From Catenuloplanes atrovinosus (GTDB lineage: Bacteria > Actinomycetota > Actinomycetes > Mycobacteriales > Micromonosporaceae), in contig NZ_JAVDYB010000001.1 of assembly GCF_031458235.1 (NCBI RefSeq), forward strand, positions 1 through 64,000: 64,000 nt of DNA, in the 5' to 3' direction. The notes under the pieces were generated by a model. It worked only from the letters and a program-made list of their open reading frames with translations. It ran no database searches and was not told the DNA's origin. Each line of letters begins with the position of its first letter. Position 1 is the first letter of the stretch. The translations under genes and the position numbers were made by a program. Below are positions 21,170 to 28,641 of this stretch, in pieces.

Positions 21170-22201
21170 GTGGCACGGATCGCGGTGGTCGGCGGCGACG
21201 GCATCGGCCCGGAGGTGACCGCTCAGGCGATCAAGGTCATTCGGGCGGTCCTGCCGGACGTCGAGACCGTCGACTACGACCTCGGCGCCACGCGCTACCA
21301 CCGCACCGGCGAGGTGCTGCCCGACTCCGTCCGCGACGAACTGGCCGGGTTCGACGCGATCCTGCTCGGCGCCGTCGGCGACCCGAGCGTGCCGCCGGGC
21401 GTGCTGGAGCGCGGCCTGCTGCTCAAGATGCGCTTCGACTTCGATCAGTACGTGAACCTCCGCCCCTCCAAGCTCTGGCCCGGCACCACCGGCCCGCTCG
21501 GCGCGGTCAAGCCCGGCGAGATCGACTTCGTGGTCGTCCGCGAGGGCACCGAGGGGCTCTACGCCGGCGCCGGCGGAGTCCTGCACCGGGGCACGCCCGC
21601 CGAGGTCGCCACGGAGGAGAGCCTCAACACCCGGCACGGCGTCGAGCGCGTCATCCGCGACGCGTTCGCCCGCGCGCAGCGCCGCGAGCGCCGCAAGGTC
21701 ACGCTGGTGCACAAGACCAATGTGCTCACCCACGCCGGCGGCCTCTGGGCCCGCACGTTCGAGGCCGTCAAGGCCGACTTCCCGGACGTCACCACGGAAT
21801 ACCAGCACGTCGACGCGGCCGCCATGTTCATGGTCACCGCGCCCGCGCGGTACGACGTGGTGGTGACCGACAACCTCTTCGGTGACATCCTCACCGACAT
21901 CGCGGCGGCCGTCACCGGCGGCATCGGGCTCGCGGCCAGCGGCTGCATCAACCCGGAGCGCCGCTTCCCGTCCATGTTCGAGCCGGTGCACGGCTCGGCG
22001 CCGGACATCGCGGGCAAGGGCGTCGCCGACCCGGTCGCCGCCGTGCTCTCCGCGTCGCTGCTGCTCGACCACCTCGGGCACGCCGACGCGGCCGCCCGAG
22101 TAACCGGGGCGGTCGCCGCCGAGCTGGCCGCCCGCACACCGGGGGCCCCGCTGCGCACCGCCGACATCGGTGACCGGCTGGCCGCCGCCGCTGCCTCCTG
22201 A
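21170..22201 (+). CDS. leuB: 3-isopropylmalate dehydrogenase
   Basis: A 343-residue NAD-dependent decarboxylating dehydrogenase for the third step of leucine synthesis. In organisms using citramalate it also handles 3-methylmalate on the isoleucine route. Visible motifs are [53 protein letters not shown] and [15 protein letters not shown]. The GTG at 21170 fits best, with AGGAG spaced seven bases upstream. It is a solo gene divergent from the ApbE gene and 128 bp ahead of ilvE. Confidence 0.95.
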   Translation: MARIAVVGGDGIGPEVTAQAIKVIRAVLPDVETVDYDLGATRYHRTGEVLPDSVRDELAGFDAILLGAVGDPSVPPGVLERGLLLKMRFDFDQYVNLRPSKLWPGTTGPLGAVKPGEIDFVVVREGTEGLYAGAGGVLHRGTPAEVATEESLNTRHGVERVIRDAFARAQRRERRKVTLVHKTNVLTHAGGLWARTFEAVKADFPDVTTEYQHVDAAAMFMVTAPARYDVVVTDNLFGDILTDIAAAVTGGIGLAASGCINPERRFPSMFEPVHGSAPDIAGKGVADPVAAVLSASLLLDHLGHADAAARVTGAVAAELAARTPGAPLRTADIGDRLAAAAAS

Positions 22202-22329
22202 CAGCGCACGTTCCATCCGGTCGTACCCTTCGTGGGGTCGTTCCGGAGCAGTCCACGGCCCTGCGTATCCCCGTGAACGACCGTTCGGGGTAAGTTTCAG
22301 CAAACCGTGGATATGGAGGTTCCAGCGCT

Positions 22330-23427
22330 ATGAGCGGTGGTGACAAGCTCGACTTCGAGATTCGTCCGAATCCCGCCCCGGTAGCCGCCGCCGATCGCGC
22401 CGCACTGCTGGCGAATCCGGGCTTCGGGCGCATCTTCACCGACCACATGGTCACCGTGCGGTACGCCGAGGGCAAGGGCTGGTACGACGCCCGCGTCGAG
22501 GCCCGCGCGCCGATCCCGATGGACCCGGCCTCGGCCGTGCTGCACTACGCCCAGGAGATCTTCGAGGGCTTGAAGGCGTACACCACGGCCGACGGCGGCG
22601 TCTCGATGTTCCGCCCGGACGCGAACGCGCGCCGCTTCAACCTGTCCGCCGACCGGATGTCCATGCCCGCGCTGCCCGAGGCCGCGTTCCTCGACTCGCT
22701 GCGCGAACTGGTCACCATCGACCGCGACTGGATCCCGACGGACGCGGACGGCAGCCTCTACCTGCGCCCGTTCATGTACGCCAGCGAGGTCTTCCTCGGC
22801 GTCCGCCCCGCCCGCGAGTACCTGTACCTGGTGATCGCGTCCCCGGTCGGCGCGTACTTCTCCGGCGGCATCAAACCGGTCACGGTCTGGGTCTCGCCCG
22901 ACTACACGCGCGCCGCCCCCGGCGGCACCGGCGCCGCCAAGTGCGGCGGCAACTACGCCGCCTCGCTCGCCGCCCAGGCCGAGGCCATCGAGGCCGGCTG
23001 CGACCAGGTCGTCTTCCTGGACGCGGTCGAGCAGAAGTACGTGGACGAACTCGGCGGCATGAACATCTTCTTCGTCCTCGACGACGGCACACTGGTCACG
23101 CCGCCGCTGACCGGCACCATCCTGCCCGGCATCACCCGCGAGTCGGTGATCACGCTCGCCCGCGAGGCCGGCCACGAGGTCGTCGAGCGCCCGATCAGCT
23201 TCGACGAGTGGCGCTCCGGCGCCGAGTCCGGCCGCATCCGCGAGGCCTTCGCCTGCGGCACCGCCGCCGTCATCACCCCGATCGGCACCGCCCGCTTCCC
23301 CGCCGGCGAGTTCACCATCGGCGGCGGCGACTCCGGCGACATCACCATGTCCCTCCGCCGCCAGCTCGTCGACATCCAGCGCGGCTCCATCCCCGACACC
23401 CACGGCTGGATCCACAAGATCCTCTGA
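22330..23427 (+). CDS. ilvE: Branched-chain amino acid aminotransferase
   Basis: A 365-residue fold-type IV PLP enzyme for the last step to Val, Leu and Ile. The PLP Lys is in AAKCGGNYAASL (about K204). EIFEGLKAYTTADGG and FVLDDGTLVTPPLTGTILPG are class II BCAT motifs, and the length fits. GGAGG lies 10 bases before the ATG. A 12-bp hairpin follows the stop, after which the chromosome enters a repeat island. Confidence 0.95.
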   Translation: MSGGDKLDFEIRPNPAPVAAADRAALLANPGFGRIFTDHMVTVRYAEGKGWYDARVEARAPIPMDPASAVLHYAQEIFEGLKAYTTADGGVSMFRPDANARRFNLSADRMSMPALPEAAFLDSLRELVTIDRDWIPTDADGSLYLRPFMYASEVFLGVRPAREYLYLVIASPVGAYFSGGIKPVTVWVSPDYTRAAPGGTGAAKCGGNYAASLAAQAEAIEAGCDQVVFLDAVEQKYVDELGGMNIFFVLDDGTLVTPPLTGTILPGITRESVITLAREAGHEVVERPISFDEWRSGAESGRIREAFACGTAAVITPIGTARFPAGEFTIGGGDSGDITMSLRRQLVDIQRGSIPDTHGWIHKIL

Positions 23428-23441
23428 CCCCTTCGAGCCCC

Positions 23442-23476
23442 CCGGAGGGCGCTCCCACCTCGGCAGCGCCCTCCGG
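23442..23476 (+). terminator. Hairpin terminator after ilvE
   Basis: 12-bp perfect arms CCGGAGGGCGCT and AGCGCCCTCCGG with an 11-nt loop, 15 bp after the stop. No U-run. Confidence 0.75.
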
Positions 23477-23527
23477 CCATCTCCACCGCCCCCGGCGGCC
23501 CCCGTCGGCTGTTTCTGCCGCCCCCCG

Positions 23528-24035
23528 GCGGTGCCCGCCGGCTATGTCTGGCGCGGTGGCGGTGTCCGTGGGCTGTGTCTGGCGCCTGTGGCGGTGTCCG
23601 TGGGCTGTGTCTGGCGCCTGTGGCGGTGTCCGTGGGCTGTGTCTGGCGCCTGTGGCGGTGTCCGTGGGCTGTGTCTGGCGCCTGTGGCGGTGTCCGTGGG
23701 CTGTGTCTGGCGCCTGTGGCGGTGTCCGTGGGCTGTGTCTGGCGCCTGTAGCGGTGTCCGTCGGCTGTGTCTGGCGCGTCTGGCGGTGTCCGTGGGCTGT
23801 GTCTGGCGCCTGTAGCGGTGTCCGTCGGCTGTGTCTGGCGCGTCTGGCGGTGCCCGCCGGCTGTGTCTGCCGCCTTTGGCGGCGTCTTCCGGCTGTGTCC
23901 GCCGCCCCGCAGTGGTGTGCGGTTGTATCTCTCGCGTCCCGTCGGCGGTGTGCGGCTGTGTCCGCCGCCCCCGCCGTGGCCTGCGGCTTTGTCTCCGCGC
24001 CTGCAGGCGGCGGCCTGCGGTTGTGACCGCCGCCG
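23528..24035 (+). repeat. Tandem array of a 32-bp unit, about 12 in-phase copies plus decayed flanks
   Basis: Units begin GCGGTGTCCGTGGGCTGTGT and end CTGGCGCCTGTG. Starts fall at 23559, 23591, 23623, 23655, 23687, 23719, 23751, 23783, 23815, 23847 and 23879, always exactly 32 bp apart. The first five units are almost identical. Later ones differ by substitutions only, with no indels until about 23911. Beyond that, units decay and look like GGCGG...CCGCC hairpins. 32 is not divisible by three, so the reading frame rotates in each unit, which argues against a protein repeat. Confidence 0.9.
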
Positions 24036-24286
24036 CGCCGGTGGCATGCAACGTGTCCGCCGCCCTCAGCGGCGCGATCTTCTCTTCCTGTCGCGCGGGC
24101 ATCGGCTTAACGCCTCGCGTATGCCGAGGCGGCGGGCGCCCCGCCGGGGTCACCGTCCGCGATCTCGTCTATGCGCGCCCTGCGGGCCGTATCTGGCGGC
24201 TAGACCTCCGGCGGCGTGTCCCAGAACCGCTGCGGATCGGCTGCTTGAGCGGGCGGTTCTGAACAGCGCGGTCTCTCCCGAGGCGT

Positions 24287-24407
24287 CGGGCGCTCCGCGC
24301 CCGAAATTTCGCCATATTGCGGGCTGGACAGGTTATCCATTGCGACTTTGTGAGGCTCAGGCACGTAATTCTCGCCGAATAAGGTGCCTGAGCCTCACAA
24401 AGTGAGC
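24287..24407 (+). repeat. Dispersed hairpin element, copy B
   Basis: About 120 bp in two modules. First comes CGGGCGCTCCGCGCCCGAAA followed by TTTCG. After a ~40-bp spacer there is a hairpin with 20-bp perfect arms (24345-24364 and 24384-24403, ACTTTGTGAGGCTCAGGCAC) and a 19-nt loop that itself pairs through ATTC/GAAT. The same modules, order and spacing recur inverted at 30808-30930. The hairpin is AT-richer than its flanks. Confidence 0.85.
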
Positions 24408-24592
24408 GATGACGCTGGACGAGGTTCACGTCCGCCCAACGCCGGAGTCAGCGCATACCGCTACATCATGAAATATCCGGCGCGAAGCGCCGGCGAAGCC
24501 CGGTATTCGACGGACTGCTGAGCCGCAGTGTCTTGCAAAGCCAGCCGCCACGAGCGCTGCGCCGGACCCCGCCGACAGACCTCCGCCGCGCC

Positions 24593-24866
24593 TTGCCGGT
24601 CCGCTGACCCTTGCCGGTCCGCTGGCCCTTGCCGGTCCGCTGGCCCTTGCCGGTCCGCTGGCCCTTGCCGGTCCGCTGGCCCTTGCCGGTCCGCTGGCCC
24701 TTGCCGACCCTTGCCGGTCCGCTGGCCCTTGCCGGTCTGCCGGCCTGCCGGTCCGCTGGTCCTTGCCGGTCCGCTGGCCCTTGCCGACCCTTGCCGGTCC
24801 GCTGGTCCTTGCCGGCCCGCTCGCCCTTGCCGACCCTTGCCGGCCCGCCGGCCCCGCCAGGCCCCC
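24593..24866 (+). repeat. Tandem array of an 18-bp unit (TTGCCGGTCCGCTGGCCC)
   Basis: Five exact or near-exact units follow from 24611 at 18-bp spacing. Further units up to 24866 are interrupted by a 10-bp partial unit (TTGCCGACCC) at least three times. The array ends six bases from the SDR stop codon (gene read toward it). 18 is a multiple of three and the complementary strand would read GQRTGK repeats, but no start or ribosome site supports translation. Confidence 0.85.
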
Positions 24867-24871
24867 GCCGG

Positions 24872-25630
24872 TCAGATGTGCTGGCCGCCCGAGGCCTCGA
24901 TGCGCTGCCCCGTCATCCACCCCGTGGCGCCGGTGAGCAGTGCCACCACCACTCCCGCCACGTCTTCCGGCCGCCCGATGCGGCCCATGCGGGTGTGGGC
25001 GCCGATCGCCGCCCCCACGTGCTCGTCCAGCAGCAGGCCGCCGCCGAATTCCGTGGCGATGGCGCCCGGTGCGACGACGTTGGCGGAGATGCCGCGCGGC
25101 GCGACCTCCGCGGCGAGGTAGCGGGTGAAGACCTCGACCGCGCCCTTCATCGCACCGTACGCGGAGTAGTAGCCCTGGTCGACGAAGCGGGCCAGGCCGG
25201 TGGAGAAGTTGAGGATGCGGCCGCCGTCCGCGAGCAGCGGCAGCAGCTTCTGGGTCAGGAAGAACACGCCGCGGAAGTGCACCGCGAACACCTCGTCCAC
25301 CAGGTCGACCGTGGTGTCCGCGATGGTCGCGCCGGGGCCGGTGCCCGCGTTGTTCAGCAGGTGGTCGAAGCTGTCGCGGTCCCAGGTGGCGCGCAGCGCG
25401 TCGCGCACCGCGGCCGCGAAGTCGTCGAACGCGCCGATCTCCCGCGTGTCCAGCGGGATCGCGACCGCGGTACGGCCGCGCCGCGCGACCTCCGCCACGA
25501 CCTCGTCCACGGCGGACTTCGCGGGCGTGCGGTAGGTCAGGATGAGGTCGACGCCGGCGTCGGCCAGCGCCAGCGCGTACGCACGGCCGAGACCGCGGTT
25601 GCCGCCGGTGATCAGGGCGATTTTGGACAT
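24872..25630 (-). CDS. Short-chain dehydrogenase/reductase
   Basis: A 252-residue classical SDR. Cofactor motif TGGNRGLGRAYALALADAG near the N terminus, NNAG near residue 90, catalytic YGAMK with the upstream Ser in NFSTG, and the closing GWMTGQRIEASGGQHI. A basic residue after the Gly motif suggests NADPH, which is inference. The substrate is unknown. It lies 30 bp downstream of an XRE-family regulator read in the same direction. Regulator-reductase pairs of this type are common in actinomycetes, and the regulator probably controls this gene. Confidence 0.9.
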   Translation of the reverse strand: MSKIALITGGNRGLGRAYALALADAGVDLILTYRTPAKSAVDEVVAEVARRGRTAVAIPLDTREIGAFDDFAAAVRDALRATWDRDSFDHLLNNAGTGPGATIADTTVDLVDEVFAVHFRGVFFLTQKLLPLLADGGRILNFSTGLARFVDQGYYSAYGAMKGAVEVFTRYLAAEVAPRGISANVVAPGAIATEFGGGLLLDEHVGAAIGAHTRMGRIGRPEDVAGVVVALLTGATGWMTGQRIEASGGQHI

Positions 25631-25660
25631 GGTGGTCCCCTCGAACGGTGATAACGGGAG

Positions 25661-26488
25661 CTACAGGCCGACGGCCGACAGGAGCGCGAGCTTCTCGTAG
25701 CTCGGGCTGCCCGGCACGGCCGTGAACACCAGTAGCGTCTGGGACTGGCCGGGGTCGACCAGCGTCTGGCAGTGCACCTCGATGATCCCGAGCTCGGGAT
25801 GGGCGATCCGCTTCGCGTCGAGGTGCGTGGCGGTGACGTCGTGCACCGCCCAGATCTCACGGAATTCGTCGCTGACCGCGAGCAGCGCGTCGACGAACTC
25901 GGCCGCGCGGGAGGCGCGGCCGTCGCGGGTGAACGCGGCGCGCAGCTGGGCGGTGAAGACCCGCCCGTGCAGCGCGTGGTCCTCGGCCGGGTAGTAGCGC
26001 CGCGCCTCCGGCTCCGTGAACCAGCGGTAGACCGTGGCGCGGGCCCGCCCGGTCCACCGGGAGTCGTCGCCGAGCAGCGCGATCGCGGGCCGGTTCTGCA
26101 GCAGCGTCTCGCCGAGCCCGTTGAACACCATCGCCGGTGTGTCGGCGAGCCGGTCCAGGATTCGCATCAGCCCGGGCGTGACGTGGTCGGTGTGCACGGT
26201 ACGGCGCGGCGTCGCGTGCCCGGCCAGCCGGAACAGGTGGTCGCGCTCGTCCAGCGTGAGCCGCAGCCCGCGCGCGACCGCCGCCAGCATCTGCTCGGAC
26301 GGCACCGGCCCGCGCTGCTGTTCGATCCGCGCGTAGTAGTCGGCCGACATCCCGCACAGTGCCGCGATCTCCTCGCGGCGCAGCCCGCCGGTACGCCGGC
26401 GCGGTCCACGCTGCAACCCCACGTCCTCGGGTTGCAGCGCCTCCCGGCGGGTGCGGAGGAAGTCGGCCAGTTGGGCGCGATCGGTCAT
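25661..26488 (-). CDS. XRE-family regulator with MmyB-like ligand-binding domain
   Basis: A 275-residue regulator. An N-terminal helix-turn-helix (GLRREEIAALCGMSADYYAR) is preceded by the typical LADFLRTRREALQPEDVGL. The C-terminal MmyB-like domain (PAMVFNGLGETLLQNRPAIA, VRRYYP-like segment, HPELGIIEVHCQTLVDPGQSQ) binds small hydrophobic ligands in studied relatives. The ATG at 26488 gives the family-typical N terminus. A GTG at 26512 would add eight residues. It is probably co-transcribed with the SDR gene and controls it. Confidence 0.88.
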   Translation of the reverse strand: MTDRAQLADFLRTRREALQPEDVGLQRGPRRRTGGLRREEIAALCGMSADYYARIEQQRGPVPSEQMLAAVARGLRLTLDERDHLFRLAGHATPRRTVHTDHVTPGLMRILDRLADTPAMVFNGLGETLLQNRPAIALLGDDSRWTGRARATVYRWFTEPEARRYYPAEDHALHGRVFTAQLRAAFTRDGRASRAAEFVDALLAVSDEFREIWAVHDVTATHLDAKRIAHPELGIIEVHCQTLVDPGQSQTLLVFTAVPGSPSYEKLALLSAVGL

Positions 26489-26528
26489 GACACCAGCATG
26501 ACCTGGAGTCACGCCCCGGATTAAGGGC

Positions 26529-27296
26529 CTACGTATCCAGGGACGACCTGTCCGTGGAATCGTCCGTGAGCAGGTGGGCCCGCATCGCGGCGACGGCGCC
26601 GGGAGAGACGCCGGCGTGCTGGGCGTAGGCCTCGATCGAGCCGTGGCGGTCGCGCAGCTCGGTGAGGAACGCGGCGATCGTGTCCGGGTGGGAGCCGAAG
26701 AACGGCGTCGGGTACGCGTCCGTGCCGGCCCAGGTGCTCCGCACGTACGCGGAGAACCGCTCGGACGCCTCCGTGCTCAGGCTGTAGTCGGCGATGATGT
26801 CGTCGTCGGAGACGCCGAGCAGGCCGAGCGTCAGCGCGATCACGATGCCGGTGCGGTCCTTGCCGGCCACGCAGTGCACCACCACGGGCGCGGACGACTC
26901 CTCGGCGATCAGGTTGAGCGCCTGCCCCCAGCCCTGGGCCCCGGTGGTGACCATGTCGCGGTAGCGGTCGGCCATCCAGCGCGCGTTGGTCAGGCCACTG
27001 CCCTCGAACGGCGTCTCGTCCCACTCCGCGTGCTCCGGGTGGATGTGGTGGTACTCCAGGCCGAAGTGCTCCGGCACACGCCCGTCGCGGGTCACCTCGT
27101 ACGGCCGGCGCAGGTCGATCACGGACTTGATGCCCAGCTCGCGGAACGCGGCCTCGTCCGCGGCGTCCAGCCGGTGCAGCGAGTCGGAGCGGAACAGGCG
27201 GCGCCAGCGGACCGTGCGGCCGTCCAGCCCGGCGTAGCCGCCGACGTCACGGAAGTTGAAGGTGGCCGAGAACGGATAGCTGCGGGTCGTCTCCAC
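26529..27296 (-). CDS. Protein tyrosine/serine phosphatase, DSP/PtpB-like
   Basis: A 255-residue phosphatase starting at GTG 27296 with TCCTCC-adjacent sequence. The signature loop HCVAGKDRTG (CX5R, catalytic Cys about 142) is intact. N-terminal NFRDVGGYAGLDGRTVRWRR and DLRRPYEV match the family of secreted or cytosolic tyrosine phosphatases that includes mycobacterial PtpB. No signal peptide is visible. The C-terminal helices (EAYAQHAGVSPGAVAAMRAH) are typical. Substrate unknown. Transcribed separately from the next gene because of the palindrome upstream. Confidence 0.88.
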   Translation of the reverse strand: METTRSYPFSATFNFRDVGGYAGLDGRTVRWRRLFRSDSLHRLDAADEAAFRELGIKSVIDLRRPYEVTRDGRVPEHFGLEYHHIHPEHAEWDETPFEGSGLTNARWMADRYRDMVTTGAQGWGQALNLIAEESSAPVVVHCVAGKDRTGIVIALTLGLLGVSDDDIIADYSLSTEASERFSAYVRSTWAGTDAYPTPFFGSHPDTIAAFLTELRDRHGSIEAYAQHAGVSPGAVAAMRAHLLTDDSTDRSSLDT

Positions 27297-27307
27297 CCGC
27301 GGAGGAT

Positions 27308-27341
27308 AACGGCCGGTGGAGCTGCAGCTCCACCGGCCGTT
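27308..27341 (-). terminator. 34-bp perfect palindrome between PRC-barrel and phosphatase genes
   Basis: AACGGCCGGTGGAGCTG reads to its own complement over 34 bp without a mismatch, 18 bp past the PRC-barrel stop. It most likely terminates that gene. As a full palindrome it could also be a protein-binding site just upstream of the phosphatase start. Confidence 0.6.
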
Positions 27342-27358
27342 GGTCACACGCGCCGCTC

Positions 27359-27844
27359 TCAGATGCGCGGCGGCGCGATCCCGCCCGGCGTCCCGTACGA
27401 GTCGCCGTAGTAGCTACCGAGCTTGTCCCGGTACGCGGGGTCGCCGTGCCGCTCGTCGTCGTACTCGGGAGCGGCCTTGATCTGATCCTTGGTGCGGTCC
27501 ACGTAGACCTTGTGGTCGTCGTGGTCCACGTTGTTGACCACGCCGGCCGGCAGCAGGACCTTCTTGCCGAAGATCCACGGCCCGGTGTCGACCACCAGGT
27601 AACCGGCACCGACCTCGGTGCTGGCCGAGTCGACCTTGCCGATGTGGCCGTCGGTCGCCTCGACCTTGTAACCGGACAGCGCCGCGCCGGTCACGCCGGA
27701 GTCCTCGCGGTAGTCCCACGGGCTCCAGCCCTCGGCGCGCGACTGTGCCAGCCCACCCGGGTCCGGGGTGCGATACGTACCCGTCTCCGGACTGGTGGCG
27801 GGGTCGTACGCGTGCTGCGGCGTCTGAGGCGTAGGGCCAGTCAT
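27359..27844 (-). CDS. PRC-barrel domain protein
   Basis: A 161-residue soluble protein. After about 55 disordered Pro/Thr/Gly-rich residues comes a PRC-barrel (YKVEATDGHIGKVDSASTEV, then VVDTGPWIFGKKVLLPAG) and a charged tail with ...DPAYRDKLGSYYG. The ATG at 27844 is preceded by GAGGAGGA at good spacing. Proteins of this build are common in actinomycetes and often stress-linked. The exact role is unknown. Confidence 0.85.
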   Translation of the reverse strand: MTGPTPQTPQHAYDPATSPETGTYRTPDPGGLAQSRAEGWSPWDYREDSGVTGAALSGYKVEATDGHIGKVDSASTEVGAGYLVVDTGPWIFGKKVLLPAGVVNNVDHDDHKVYVDRTKDQIKAAPEYDDERHGDPAYRDKLGSYYGDSYGTPGGIAPPRI

Positions 27845-27915
27845 GATGGCTTTCCTCCTCGTCATCGACCCTGTGTTGCCCTGTCACGGATCGACATACC
27901 CCGCTGCGCCGGGCT

Positions 27916-28452
27916 CTAACCAAGCGCCTCCACGGCGTCGCGGGTGACCGCGGCCGCGTGCACGACGGCGGCGATCCGCAGCGCCTCGTGCACGTCCTGC
28001 GCGGTCAGCCCCGCGCGGCGTACCCCCTGGTCATGGTTGTGCAGACAGACCTCGCAGCCGGCGATGGCGGAGACGGCGAGGCACCACAGCTCGAAGTCGG
28101 CCTTGGTGACGCCGGCGGCGGCGAGCGCGGGCGTCGTGATCGCGCGCATGCGCAGCCGGGCCGGCCGGCGCGCGCCGCCGAGCAGGTGCGTGGCGCGGTA
28201 GTGCACGTTGTTCATCGCCATGATCGACGCGGCGGCCTTCGCCTGCTCCACCGCGGGCGGCGCCAGCCGCGCGGCCGCCTCCGCCGCGAACACCCGGATC
28301 ACGGTCGCGTTCCGGGCCGCGATCGCGCAGGCCAGTGCCGCACCCCAGACCCGCGCCTCGGTCAGCGGCGTGTCCAGCAGCACGCGGCCGAGATTCACCC
28401 GCAGATCATCCGCGTACGGCGGAAGCGTCTCACGCAGCTCAGAAAGGTTCAC
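27916..28452 (-). CDS. ahpD: Alkyl hydroperoxidase AhpD-like protein (carboxymuconolactone decarboxylase family)
   Basis: A 178-residue CMD-family protein. The active-site CxxC-H motif is present as GCEVCLHNHDQGVRRAGL, as in AhpD, which reduces organic peroxides through a dithiol. The start is a GTG (complement of 28450-28452), giving VNLSELRETLPPYADDL, the normal AhpD N terminus. Unlike the mycobacterial case there is no ahpC beside it, so the electron partner must be elsewhere. It is divergent from the cimA leader across a ~70-bp gap containing the 18-bp palindrome GGTGGCAAGCTTGCCACC (28504-28521). Confidence 0.85.
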   Translation of the reverse strand: MNLSELRETLPPYADDLRVNLGRVLLDTPLTEARVWGAALACAIAARNATVIRVFAAEAAARLAPPAVEQAKAAASIMAMNNVHYRATHLLGGARRPARLRMRAITTPALAAAGVTKADFELWCLAVSAIAGCEVCLHNHDQGVRRAGLTAQDVHEALRIAAVVHAAAVTRDAVEALG

Positions 28453-28521
28453 CCTGATCGCCCGTCCCGGATTGTGGGTTTCTGCCACCGAGGAGTGGAC
28501 AGCGGTGGCAAGCTTGCCACC

Positions 28522-28554
28522 GTGACGTACTCCGCCCTGATTATTGGCACCTAG
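28522..28554 (+). CDS. Leader peptide of the cimA attenuator, with tandem Ile codons
   Basis: A ten-codon frame, GTG ACG TAC TCC GCC CTG ATT ATT GGC ACC TAG (MTYSALIIGT). Two adjacent ATT codons, rare in this GC-rich genome, sit near its end, just before the stem-loops. The same frame is open from another GTG at 28495, so the peptide may be 19 residues long. Isoleucine is the end product of the citramalate route, so Ile-tRNA supply is the fitting signal. Assignment is by sequence only. Confidence 0.65.
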   Translation: MTYSALIIGT

Positions 28555-28616
28555 CGCACCGGCATCCCCTCGCCGAGTGCGCAGACCTCCCGCGACCGCG
28601 GGGGGTCTTTTTGTTG
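28555..28616 (+). promoter_or_regulatory. cimA attenuator: pause hairpin and intrinsic terminator
   Basis: Directly after the leader stop, CGCAC-CGG pairs with CCG-A-GTGCG (28555-28581). A 10-bp stem follows (28584-28593 with 28598-28607, GACCTCCCGC/GCGGGGGGTC, one G-U pair), then TTTTTGTTGG. The terminator stands 26 bp before the cimA start. Layout matches the ilvB leader at 14061-14195. Confidence 0.75.
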
Positions 28617-28641
28617 GTCCGAACAAAAAGAAGGTATGGCC

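Larger units (their letters stand above)
23428..24871. other. Gene-free island 2: 32-bp array, dispersed element, 18-bp array
   Basis: No supported gene in 1.44 kb between ilvE and the SDR gene. Several frames stay open through the arrays on both strands because the units lack stop triplets, but they encode only the repeat. Parts: ilvE terminator (23442-23476), 32-bp array (23528-24035), dispersed hairpin element (24287-24407) and 18-bp array (24593-24866). Confidence 0.8.

Noticed and set aside
23531-24153. Long open frames on both strands across the 32-bp array
   Set aside because: The repeat has no stop triplets in several frames, so openness is automatic. The period rotates the reading frame, translations are pure repeat, and there is no ribosome site.
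24426-24920. Leftward frame encoding GQRTGK/ARASGP-like repeats over the 18-bp array
   Set aside because: It would start inside the SDR gene in another frame, has no Shine-Dalgarno, and its content is only the repeat. Kept as a note in case a fusion occurs in relatives.
27958-28554. A 198-codon rightward frame that ends in the cimA leader peptide
   Set aside because: It is the shadow of ahpD on the other strand. Only its last 10-19 codons, beyond ahpD, make sense as the leader peptide.
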